Positions 21,083-31,086 of a stretch of 64,000 nucleotides of DNA are shown here, piece after piece; positions within the stretch are counted from its first letter, which is position 1; each line of letters opens with the position of its first letter. The stretch is from contig JAPEUQ010000017.1 in assembly GCA_027946365.1 (NCBI GenBank), positions 682,001-746,000 of the forward strand, read 5' to 3'. Below the pieces are notes generated by a model. It worked only from the letters and a program-made list of their open reading frames with translations. It searched no databases and was not told the DNA's origin. This DNA comes from Kalmusia sp. IMI 367209 (Eukaryota > Ascomycota > Dothideomycetes > Pleosporales > Didymosphaeriaceae). A program made the translations under genes and the position numbers.

Positions 21083-22273
21083 ATGTCGGAGTTCGCAGCG
21101 TATATCGCCAATGGCACCAAGCCTGCTCCTACCAACAGCCCTCATAGCGGCGCAAATGCATGGGGATCGCAACAGAACCCTGCCGCCTACGATTTCCGCT
21201 CCGATGTTACCACTACGCCAACAGCTTCGATGCTAAATGCGATTGCACAATGCACGCTCCTCGATGATGTCTTCATGGAAGACCCTACCACTCTGTCACT
21301 CGAACGATTCATCGCCGACCTTACAGGAAAAGAAGATGCAGTGCTGGTCCTATCAGGCACTATGGGCAACCAGGTTGCGCTTCGGTCACACCTCACTGCC
21401 CCGCCGCATGCAATTCTGTGTGATCGGAGATGCCACGTCATACAATACGAGGCTGGAGGCGTGGCGAGCTTGAGTCAAGCTCTGGTTCAACCTATCGACG
21501 CGAAGAACAAGAAATACATTACGCTGGAAGAGGTGCAGGAGCATGCGGTCATTTCCGACGACGTTCATGCCTGCCCAACACGCGTCATATCGCTTGAGAA
21601 TACACTGAATGGCGCGATAATGCCGCTCTCGGAGGTTCGCAGAATATCAGCCTGGGCTCGTGAGCATGGCATAATAATGCACTTGGACGGTGCGCGATTG
21701 TGGGAAGCTGTCGCCGCCGGTGCAGGGACGTTGAAAGAGTTCTGCACTGAGTTCGACAGTGTCAGTTTATGCTTCAGCAAAGGTCTCGGTGCGCCTATCG
21801 GCAGCATTGTGATTGGCACCAAGCCTTTCATCAAGCGCTCTCGCTGGATTCGCAAATCCATCGGAGGCGGCCTGCGTCAAGCTGGTGTTGTTGCAGCACC
21901 TGCTCGTGTCGCCGTGGAAGAGACATTCCTTGGTGGCAAGCTCACACAGTCGCACGAGAACGCGAAGAAGATCGAGAAACTGTGGACTGATCTGGGCGGT
22001 AAGACTGACTACCCCGTCGACACCAACATGGTATGGTTGGACATCGAAGCTAGTGGCATAGAGTTGAACCGCTTCATTGAACTAGGTGAGCAGTACGGTG
22101 TCGTAGTAAGGGGGGGCAGATTGGTAGTGCATTATCAGATCGGCGAGGATGCAATTGGGCGACTGGGTCAGCTCTTCGCGGACGTTCTGAAGGGCGAGGT
22201 AGGCAATTCGAAGAAGAGAAAGGCCGAGCATGATCCAGAGGAACTGAAACTGAAGGGAAAGGGTGTAGAGTAA
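21083..22273 (+). CDS. GLY1: Low-specificity L-threonine aldolase
   Basis: Intronless, 396 aa from ATG 21083; upstream in-frame codons belong to the leader (the frame opens with TTG at 21002). A PLP-dependent fold-type I enzyme that splits L-threonine or allo-threonine to glycine and acetaldehyde. Motifs: D-F-R-S-D-V-T-T-P-like start (Y-D-F-R-S-D-V-T-T-T-P), D-D-V-F-x-E-D-P-T, the glycine-bearing L-S-G-T-M-G-N-Q, E-N-T-L-N-G, H-L-D-G-A-R, and the Schiff-base lysine about residue 233 in F-S-K-G-L-G-A-P-I-G-S. The last 30 residues are a charged KKRK/E tail beyond the usual end. Length agrees with fungal Gly1. Probably cytosolic; supplies glycine. Confidence 0.95.
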   Translation: MSEFAAYIANGTKPAPTNSPHSGANAWGSQQNPAAYDFRSDVTTTPTASMLNAIAQCTLLDDVFMEDPTTLSLERFIADLTGKEDAVLVLSGTMGNQVALRSHLTAPPHAILCDRRCHVIQYEAGGVASLSQALVQPIDAKNKKYITLEEVQEHAVISDDVHACPTRVISLENTLNGAIMPLSEVRRISAWAREHGIIMHLDGARLWEAVAAGAGTLKEFCTEFDSVSLCFSKGLGAPIGSIVIGTKPFIKRSRWIRKSIGGGLRQAGVVAAPARVAVEETFLGGKLTQSHENAKKIEKLWTDLGGKTDYPVDTNMVWLDIEASGIELNRFIELGEQYGVVVRGGRLVVHYQIGEDAIGRLGQLFADVLKGEVGNSKKRKAEHDPEELKLKGKGVE

Positions 22274-23238
22274 ATCCAGTCAGACTCTCCATAAAAGCCT
22301 TGTCACGATAATCAAGGTCCAAAGTTCACGACTCTATTCCTATTTCATATTTTATCTGAAGCCGCAGGAATCTTTCGATGTGCAAGATGCCCCGTCTGCT
22401 ACCAAGATGTCATCAATGTCAGCATCACAGCCTGTAACCATATAAACATTGTCCATCAGACCCATGGTGTTTTTCATAACTCGCCGAATCACCATGTAGT
22501 TAAAACTCAAGCCATTACCATCTAGGTCAAAGCTCTTTCCCCAGTATGATTACCAACTTCTCTATAATTTCAACCTTATGCAATCCAAATACGAAAGTCT
22601 TGACAATTAAAACGATTATAATTCGCAACAAGATTCAAAAGCGCATTTATTCGAAGGTAACCTAAAAACTCGACGACTCATTTTTTTCCCATTGTCATCC
22701 TCAAAAACGGACTATTCTCATACCCTTACGTGGCTTCATACCGTAAACTTATCCGCTTCTTCTCCTTTTACGTCCCTTCCCGTGCTGCGCCTAGATGCAG
22801 GCCCTATGATGTGGTACTGTGCTTTATTTGCCAGTCACATAGCACAATTGAACGTGGCGTCGCCATTTATATTCACACCTCTAGTTATGGGGCAATCATT
22901 GATAACATCATCGACATCCTCTAAGAGTACGTGGTCACTCCCATCTTATGAAGAGAACTTTCAAGTCGGCCCATAAGAAGCCCTAGCCTACTGTAGTGAT
23001 ACAAAGAAAATACGGTTCCATAAATTGAAGTCATTGCAACAAGACATTGAGATCGTGCTACATAGCGGCTCTCTTTGTTGCAAAATAACGCTTTTTGGAT
23101 TCGTGATTTCGACTTGTCTCAGTGCATAATGTCGACGTGCTCTATAAGACCAAGCAGAACTGGAGGTGTCCCGAAGTATCTTATACACTACACAAAAGTA
23201 TATCTACTGATTGTACCACTAAAAGTGAAATGTGTAAA
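22274..23238. other. AT-rich non-coding tract
   Basis: Short overlapping frames only (none beyond 95 codons, no recognised domain). AT-rich. Nothing else seen. Confidence 0.45.
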
Positions 23239-23533
23239 ATACCCTTCTACGACGCACCCAATATCTTATCACCACACATGCCTGGCGCTGCGGCTACTGC
23301 GGCCTAAAGCAAGGCCGCAATGGCGGATCCTGCATTAACGGCGGTAGTTTCACCGAAGTCTCTGATTCTACCGACTCTTCTATCCCAACCACAGCCTTTG
23401 GATGGAAGTGTAGCCATTGTGACTACAACAGTCTGACAGTGGCAGTCAGTGTAACAACTGTGGGAACTTCACTGAATATTCGTCAAGGGATGATATTGCT
23501 TCAGGATACGTTTTAGTCAATACTATAGCTTAG
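23239..23533 (+). pseudogene. Decayed double RanBP2-type zinc-finger frame
   Basis: A plus-strand frame with no ATG before the motif encodes two related segments. Segment 1 has W-R-C-G-Y-C, ten residues, then C-I-N-G-G-S-F-T-E-V-S. Segment 2 has W-K-C-S-H-C, about ten residues, then Q-C-N-N-C-G-N-F-T-E-Y-S. The spacing W-x-C-x2-C-x10-C-x2-C is that of RanBP2-type zinc ribbons. Segment 1 has lost its fourth Cys (Gly instead). Segment 2 is reached only by a one-base frame change near 23435. The second frame ends at TAG 23531-23533. I read this as a broken remnant of a small zinc-ribbon gene. Upstream exons may exist but I could not find them. Confidence 0.5.
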
Positions 23534-24609
23534 CTGTATATCATTACTACTTGTCGTCTGTGAACACAATACCTCATACCTATATCACTTTCGTCGGAAA
23601 TGGAAAGCTAAAATGATCTTCTGACTCTGTTATTGATTCTAGTATTTCACCTCAAATCTGATACATGTTGACTACCCGCTGCTTGTGTTGTTGGCTATGC
23701 CTTGCTATGGTACTACGAAAGTATAGACGGTGGCTACCTACAGAAGTACCTTGATCGCACTTGACAAAAAGCCGAGTGGAAAATCGGTCTGCAAAGAGAT
23801 CTCCTACTGCTGACTATTCTAAAGTCATAAAATTAGTGATTGGGTAAAAGCTAACTGGTGTTAGTCGTCGGCCTACCGTTGCATCGTCTTGCAAATGTCG
23901 ACAATCAATTTGCGGTGGTGGACACTCCCAATTGTGTTCAGCACTCTTTCTACTCTTCTTCTTTATACCATATGCCTTATAAATTTATGCACACGGCAAA
24001 AGCTCAAAGACCACGTCTCATGAAGCAAGTATTTACCACCTTGGGCATTGTAGAATAGTCGGAGACAGATATCGACGTCTTCGAAGCACTAACACAACAC
24101 GTAGTATATCAATTGACGTAAATCCTAGTTCATATTAGCGTAGAGACGACAAATTACTTAAGAATTCTATGACCTAAAAAAGGTAAGGTATAGCATAGCC
24201 TCAATAGGTGATTTCTACTCTTGAGACTAGACTGAAAGAAGAAAATAGTATGATAAGCCTTTTATGAATTGGTGTCGCGAGTCACAGGGTGGCACCATTG
24301 AGGAACACTGACTAACGTCTCCCATTGGTCGACGACTACAAAGGTAGCAGTGTCATCTCGGGGAAGACGCTAACCCCGGTGCAACTCAGGCCCACCAGAG
24401 GTGTTAGAGGTATTAAGTCCGCCTGTCGGTGGATGGATCTTTTTGGGTTATAAGTCTGCATCTTCGCATCGAATTTGGATGATCTATCTGAACGAGACGG
24501 GGAATTCAACGCAAGACACAAAGCGCATTTCTGGTATAGCGCCCATCTTCGACGTATAATATCGCTATCTTCCAACTACCGCCAAAACAAACCGGCACGC
24601 CGACCCATC
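23534..24609. other. AT-rich intergenic tract
   Basis: Lies between the zinc-finger remnant and the MDR gene. The frame of the MDR gene is open upstream to 24475 but without an ATG-initiated conserved extension. No other gene recognised. Confidence 0.45.
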
Positions 24610-25770
24610 ATGGCTGTTCCCACTAACCGCGCTGTCTGGCAGGATACATTTGGGGTTCCCGGCGTAATCCGCGACAGTTCGCTCCCTACAAACGATGAGC
24701 TTGGCAATCACAAGGTGCTGGTCAAGGTGCATGCCTGGGCCATCAATCCCTGTGACCATATGCTTCAGGACAGGAATATGGTCAATTACCCAGTTATTCT
24801 GGGCTGCGACATTGCCGGTACCGTTGAAGCTGTGGTCCCGGGCTCTGCCGCTGCATCCCAGTTTCGTGTCGGCGACCGCGTCTTTGGCTTTACCTCTAAT
24901 AACGGCTTTCAGGACTATGTAGCCCTGGAGTACAAATTGATTACCAAAATCCCAGGCGACATGGCGTACTGTGAGGCTGTCGTTTTTGGCCTCTGCAGCG
25001 CTACCAGCGCTATGTTCTTGTTCGGAAAGGACTACCTTCACCTCAACTACCCCGAGCTAGGAAAGCCCAAGAATGGAAAGACCATTTTAGTCTGGGGGGG
25101 TAGCTCTGCTGTCGGCAGCAATGCTATCCAGCTAGCTACGGCTGCTGGCTACGACGTAATAGCCACTTGTTCGAAGAAGAACTTTGACTACGTCAAAGGC
25201 CTCGGCGCCGTCCAGGTTTTCGACTACAAAGATGCTGATGTGACCAAGAAGGTTGCCGTAGAGCTCGACAAAGGTGCATGTGCCGGTATCTTTATGGCGG
25301 CCGGATTGAGGAATGGCAATGTCGCGGCTTGCAAGGTTGCGGCAGCGTCCAAGCAGATGGTATTAAGGCGCCTTACCCCCACCTCCCATACGAGAAGCTG
25401 ATACGGCTCCTACTAGCTCAATCTTGCATCGTCCAACTTTGTCGACAACCTGGAAGATGTGCCTAAGGGGGTGAACGTCAAGCAGCCAACGGCCGAGAAC
25501 TTCAAACCATTCCCTGACTGTTGGTTCGAAACGACACTTGCCACCTTTGGTGGATATCTGCCTAAGGCTCTGGCTAAAGGGGCCTACAAGGTCGCCCCTT
25601 CACCCCTGGTCGTCAACAGGAAGGGCTTAGAAGGAATCCAGGAGGCTGTCGACCTCATGCGAGTCGTCACGAAGAAGGGTCTCGAAGGGATGAAGGAGGC
25701 TATCGACCGCACGGAAGGCATACAAGAAGACAAGTTATCGGCGGTTAAGCTGGTCGTTGAGCAACCTTAG
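24610..25770 (+). CDS. Zinc-independent MDR oxidoreductase (CipB-like)
   Basis: Exons 24610-25359 and 25417-25770 give 367 aa. The 57-base intron 25360-25416 has donor GTATTA, branch GCTGATA and acceptor TACTAG, and restores the frame. Without it the gene looks frame-shifted. Medium-chain dehydrogenase/reductase fold: GroES-like N-terminus (V-K-V-H-A-W-A-I-N-P-C-D and L-G-C-D-I-A-G-T-V), V-G-D-R-V-F-G-F, and the NADPH loop V-W-G-G-S-S-A-V-G-S-N-A-I-Q at about residues 160 to 173. Catalytic and structural zinc cysteine clusters are absent, as in quinone reductases and trans-acting enoyl reductases. The fungal CipB/ToxD-like group matches best. No polyketide synthase is nearby, so a free-standing reductase is most likely. 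Confidence 0.87.
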
Positions 25771-26280
25771 TTGGATATGGGCGTGAAAGATCAAACGTGT
25801 TGTGTCGTGAGAGATTGCAAGTAAGCATTCTTCCCGCCATGCTACATACAGCACAGTGCTATACCCTATTGTTCAAAATGGCTGACGGAGCAATCCAACC
25901 TCAAGACGGTGAAAATAATTCCAAGATCAGAGGCATCCCATCGAGCACGGGTGTCCTAATTTGTACCTATAACGGGAGGCTGGCTTTTTTCGGGCACCCT
26001 ACAGTAACGCCTCCGCATAGCTCTCCCGAACTATAGCAGTGGTAACGAGCTGATAAATTTACAGACACGCTGAGAGAGGGACGATCGATAGCACAACTAA
26101 AACATTATATCTTTCGAGCTGCACTCTGAATTTCCAGGGAGAAATGCATGAAAAGTAACGTCTCTGAAGTTCAAATTTGATAGGATCGTGAAGAGAGAAT
26201 TAATGTGCTTGAAACAAAGATTCATTATGCCACGGGAGGCTTTACGCTACACAAATAGGGCCGTTAGATCTGGAACTATA
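25771..26280. other. Convergent intergenic tract
   Basis: Holds the 3' ends of the MDR (+) and carboxylesterase (-) genes. No other gene seen. Confidence 0.5.
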
Positions 26281-28034
26281 TTACCTTGTATACACATTAA
26301 TCGCGTTCGTGTTGATCAAATCTATTCCCGCTTGTCGATAAGTATCCTCCTCGGCGTGGCTCGTAACGTTTGCCTCAAAGACAAATTCCTGCGGATTACG
26401 AATGTTATACTTCGGCCACTGTGGAATCTTCTTGCTCCTTCCCTTCCAGCTGTTCGGTTCCAAGTCGTAGATAAAGCTAGCCCAAGTTGAACTCATAAAA
26501 TACGCTAATTCGATATAATTCTGGCCCAATCCGGTGAACGGTTTGATATCAGGCCTGGAACCAATGCCTTCGATATTGCGGAATACGAAAGGTATTTCCT
26601 TGAAATGACTGACCCGCAACTCGGGAGCGAAAACTTTCTGATCGGCATTGAAGCGAAATTTGTAGGTAGGGAGACCGTGTGAAGCCCATGTTTTGGCAGT
26701 TCTTCTCGCTGGTGCGATGAATACATAGTCCCCATAATAGGTCGCCACACGACGGAATTGCTTTCCGAAACGGGGAGCTGGGCGCTGGTTTCCGAGGCTT
26801 TGAATGACATTGACATGGAGGTCGTCAGGATACGCATTCACTACGGCCTTTCGATAAGAATCTGGGAGGGTTGATAGGTTTGCCTCGAACTCCTCCGTGG
26901 AATTGATACCATATGGGGCGAATGAAGCACCCTCATCGCTATTAGCCCCCACAATGATAGGCACTTTGGCGAACTGCCCAAGCTCAAGCTGCGCACTGCC
27001 GTAATCCTGTACGAAGTCTCCGTCGGTAACTACTCCAAAGCCAGCGGTCGATGAAAGCGTGCCGCTCATTGTGGCGTTGAGGGTTTCGAAGGGAACTTTA
27101 CGGAGACATTCGAGGCGATTTACTGCTGAAGCGCATCCCACCTGCAAAACAATTGTGTCGAAAGCCGCTTGGGTTTTATTTGGGCCTCCCTGCGCTCCAA
27201 AGAGGATGGGACCACCGGATTGCATAATTGCTGCGCGGTAGACGTGGTCGTTGCGGCCACCGTAAGCAGTAAGCTATCCTCGTTAGCATATCCTTTGGAA
27301 CCCACTTGATTATTTACTTACTTGGAATCCTACGCTGGCAGCTCCTGCAGACTCTCCCCAGATCGTCACTTTATTAGGATCGCCACCAAAAGCCTTGATA
27401 TTCTCCTGAACCCAATGCAAAGCAAGTCGCTGATCTCTGAGCCCAACGTTGAGCGATCCCTCCTGGGCGAGCTCACTGGAGCTAGCAAATCCCCACAAGC
27501 TGAGACGATAGTTGAGTGAGACGGCTATGATAGGTTTTCCAATTGCCACGGACTGGTCGACGATGAACGAGAGATTGTAGCGTTGGTCAGGACCCCCTCC
27601 ATTCTGGAATCCGCCGCCATGAATCCAAAATCCTACCGGAAGTTTTCTGTTTTCGTATCCAGCCGGACGTATCACGTTGAGATAAAGGCAGTCTTCAGAC
27701 GTTTCATAAAAGGTTTGGTCAAGCTGGATAAATTAGTTCAATTGTATGACTTGCGGTAAAAGAAACATACCCCATATCCGACGCAGAGTTTTTGGAACTC
27801 TTTCGCGTCCCGTACACCCTTCCAGCCCGTTTTCAGTGACTGGGCTTGTCGAAATCGGAGGTTTTCAACGGGTGGTTGAGCGTAGGGAATTCCCAGAAAA
27901 TAGTCTTGATTGTATGTCTCGGAGTAAAAACCGGCAAGGGTACCATTCTTCACACGAGTAATAGGCGTTTTGCTCGTGGGTGTCGATGTAACAGCTGCTG
28001 TTAAAGAAAGCAAGCTAACAAAGAGGTTCCACAT
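26281..28034 (-). CDS. Secreted type-B carboxylesterase/lipase
   Basis: Three exons, 28034-27771, 27723-27322 and 27273-26281, give 552 aa. Both introns (49 and 48 bases) have GTATGT or GTAAGT donors, are phase 0 and have acceptors CCAG and ATAG. ATG 28034 opens a signal peptide of about 18 residues (L-F-V-S-L-L-S-L-T-A-A-V). Alpha/beta-hydrolase of the PF00135 family: Y-F-L-G-I-P-Y-A-Q-P-P near the N-terminus, S-E-D-C-L-Y-L-N-V, the oxyanion segment I-H-G-G-G-F, and the nucleophile elbow G-E-S-A-G with Ser213. Glu336 (S-D-E-G) and His445 (V-S-H-F-K-E-I-P-F-V-F) complete the triad. It hydrolyses carboxylic esters outside the cell; the physiological substrate is unknown. Full length for the family. 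Confidence 0.93.
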
Positions 28035-29578
28035 CTTGTTTTTGAGTATGCACACAAGCTGGGAATGAGAGCAAATTTGGTCCATCGCGCACTTATAGTA
28101 TGTCATCTTTGCCTCGGCAACTGATCAATGTACCTAGTTATCTTGTAGATCCTACCCCAGTACAGTTGGGTTATTCTTTTCCGCGAGCGTTCTCGGTAGC
28201 GGTCAATTGCCTAGCATGGAGCCTTCAAGAGGTAGCTGAATGCAGACTGGCGTTCGGGCAGATGCAGTGTAAACGGCTTCGAGACATTGCGTCAACGGAA
28301 CAATAGGCCTTGCAATTGGTGGGGAGTGGGTCGAATTTGACTCGCGTACGGTAACTTCGGCCGACGCAACGTGAATGAGCAGGGATTCCGTTGTGGGGTC
28401 CCCATGGGGTAATACAAATTGTTCCTTCGGTTGATGATTTGTTTGTCGGTTGCCTTGTGTACATGCCATTTGCTGTGCGGATTCAGTATCATCTTTCATA
28501 GTAACTGCCAGCCAGATTCATCGCCATTAGCGCCCTTGCTCGTTCTCGCTGCGCCGACAAAATCTTGCAATCTTTCCTCTTTATACGGAGGTCCTCAAAC
28601 ATGTATTTTTTGTGCGAATGTATCCCTCGCATAGTTCAAAACTGTGCGTGTTAATCGAAAGAAGCCAACATGTGGTGCGCCGTCAGAAAAGCTAGACTCC
28701 TGAAGGCGAATACCATCCTCCATAAAAGTAGGCATCGGCACTGCGGTATCTCGAGCCTGATCTCATGGCGATGTAGGGGCTGTCATAAGCATATTTTTCA
28801 GTCATCCTCGATCATTGTCACAGCACTGTTTCACTCGGTTGATTCTATGAACCATGCAATTCACACGATGCAAACCTGGAAGGACACAATCTCGGACATA
28901 TTTAATAAAGAATCACCAAGGCTACTTGAGACAAATGCTACGAGTAGACCACAATAAAAAGGACCGTAGGGTTCTTTACAAATATCTTTAACACAACACC
29001 CACGCTCAAGCCATCCGAAAACAATCTATCTTTAGCTGCTCGGTGTAGATTCTGGCTGGGGAATTGGCTACCCTGGGTTGATTACTAGCATTGAGACCGG
29101 AAATTTCTCTCATTTGGGTTCTAGCTGCATGTGCCGGTCCTGTATATTTACGAATCAGATTCGTATGTATTCACATTCATCTTTACTTCCTTGTTGCTTG
29201 ACAGATGCAATCTTGGCGCTTTTATGGGCACTTGCTCATATATAATCATCATGATGAAGGTCTGCATTCAATCAGAAAATTGTTTAGATCTTTTCTTCTT
29301 ATGGTTTACAATATTTCTATGTGGATGTTGGAGCAGTAGGATTGGAATGCTAGGATCAGACACGATGGGGCGGAGTGGACACATAAGCCTACTTTAATCA
29401 GAGCAGGGAACTGCATCACTGATGCGAGGGTCGGGTTTTGTTGTTGAAGTCTATTAATAGCGCATATCGAAGCAAAATCCTCGTGAGGAACCAAAAATGA
29501 AGTATGATATGGCTGGGATCTGGGCTTTTGGTGGTATTGAATGATAGCAGTTGGACATAACTAAGTTCAGGATACGAT
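28035..29578. other. Intergenic, carboxylesterase to SDR
   Basis: 1.5 kb with short uninformative frames on both strands. The first 150 bases next to 28034 are the esterase promoter. Nothing else recognised. Confidence 0.45.
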
Positions 29579-30555
29579 CTAATTCCCTTGAAGAACCTTG
29601 TCCACCTCCGCCACCGCAATCCTAGGCTGACCCTCCAGCCACACACTCAGAAGTCCACTCGCTTCAATCTCCTCTTTTCTCTCCATCAATTCTTTAGCGT
29701 CGTAGTTTGCAAAAACATACCTGCCTTTCAAGAACGCCGCTTCTTCGGTAGCGACCCAGACGGTAAAGTCTGCTGGGAGACTCACTGTACCTTGTTATGA
29801 TCCTTCCACCCACTTCTAGTCTCAAATAAGAGACGGAGGCACTTACCATCGTCCATAGCAGTTATCTTGTTCACCTCATTCATTGCACTCTCCACCACTC
29901 CCGGATGCACATTAAATACTCTCAGCGCTGGATGCTCCACCTGTAGCACAGAGAAGAACTGTGCTGCTGCGGCTTTACTCGCGCTATACGCACAAGCCTG
30001 CGCCGTGGGCATCAAACTCGCTGCACTCGTCAGATTGACCACTACTCCATTTTCCTTGCCGTGGTGTAAGAAAGCCTGGGTGACGAGTAACGCTCCTTTG
30101 ACATTGATGTCAAAATGTGCAGAGAATGTCGATGGATCAATGTCGCGGATGTGGTGCATGAGGCCATGTCCTGCCCCAGAAATGAGGATGTCGATCTTGC
30201 CCTCTCCTTTTCCGCCTCCAATCTCATGAGAGAACGAAGCGAATGCATAGTCGATGGCAACCTTGTCGGTCACATCGACAGGGTATATATATATCTTTGT
30301 AGCCGTATATTTTTCCTCCACGCAAGTTTTCACGGCCTGCAGCTTGTCTACCTTGCGCGAGAGTAGTGCGATATGGGTTGCGCCGGCACCGGCGAAGCTG
30401 AGCGCGGTCGCAGTGCCGATGGATCCGCCGCCGCCGGTGATTAGAACGGATTTTCCGCTAATAGAGGATTTTATAGTAGGGTTCGAGAGGGGATTGATGT
30501 GTGTATATGTGGAAGTACGCCAAGTGGGCGTAAAGGAAGGAAATGGGGATGCCAT
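29579..30555 (-). CDS. Short-chain dehydrogenase/reductase
   Basis: Exons 30555-29847 and 29784-29579 give 304 aa; the 62-base intron 29846-29785 has donor GTAAGT and acceptor TACAG and joins ...M-D-D to V-S-L-P-A-D-F. Classical SDR: T-G-G-G-G-S-I-G at residues 40 to 47, Asp of the adenine site in P-V-D-V-T, I-S-G-A-G in place of N-N-A-G at about 125 to 129, Asn151, Ser in N-L-T-S-A-A-S, and Y-S-A-S-K as Tyr190/Lys194. It ends with the V-W-x-A-T-E-E-A-A-F-L-x-G-R-Y-V-F-A-N segment common in fungal SDRs of this subgroup. No targeting signal. Substrate unknown. Confidence 0.9.
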
Positions 30556-31086
30556 AGCAAATGGATGTGCGACGTGGAAAAGGTACTGGAGCTTACGTCG
30601 TGATATGATGAGGAATGTATAGGTATTTGTACATAGGTTGCCATGTTTTTATCGCGTAAGACGCTACCTGCTCCTTCACATCAATACATTCGTATGGATT
30701 GGATGTGCTGCTTGCAAATACTGACAACCTAACTACTAGAAGAGTAGCACTCAGCAAGTTCATTCCTCGCACCGAAGGCTCTGAAGGTCACCCTGCACAG
30801 GCATTGTGAAATAGAGATCCCAAAGGTAAGCGCTAGTGTTGTCTAATGCACTTGGGTGTCTCCTTCGTCCCAGCTTCCAGCGTTAAAAGCGGTAGTCCGC
30901 ACCTGAGAGGGAAGTAGACGAGCCAGTGCGGTACTCCGCAGTGACCAGGGTATATAGCTGCCAAGTGTTTAGCTTTGCGTGAATATTATGTGAGCCCTAA
31001 GCAAGTTGACTTGTTGACGCTCGTTGAGACATCGACAGACAATGCAAAGGGAAGAGATGCAGAAATTGTCGATTAATCTGGAAGCT
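30556..31086. other. Intergenic, SDR to PSO2
   Basis: Contains the SDR promoter and the PSO2 3' region. No gene recognised. Confidence 0.5.

Noticed and set aside
25360..25416. Frameshift in the MDR reductase gene
   Set aside because: A 57-base intron with branch and acceptor signals restores the frame exactly, so the gene is intact.
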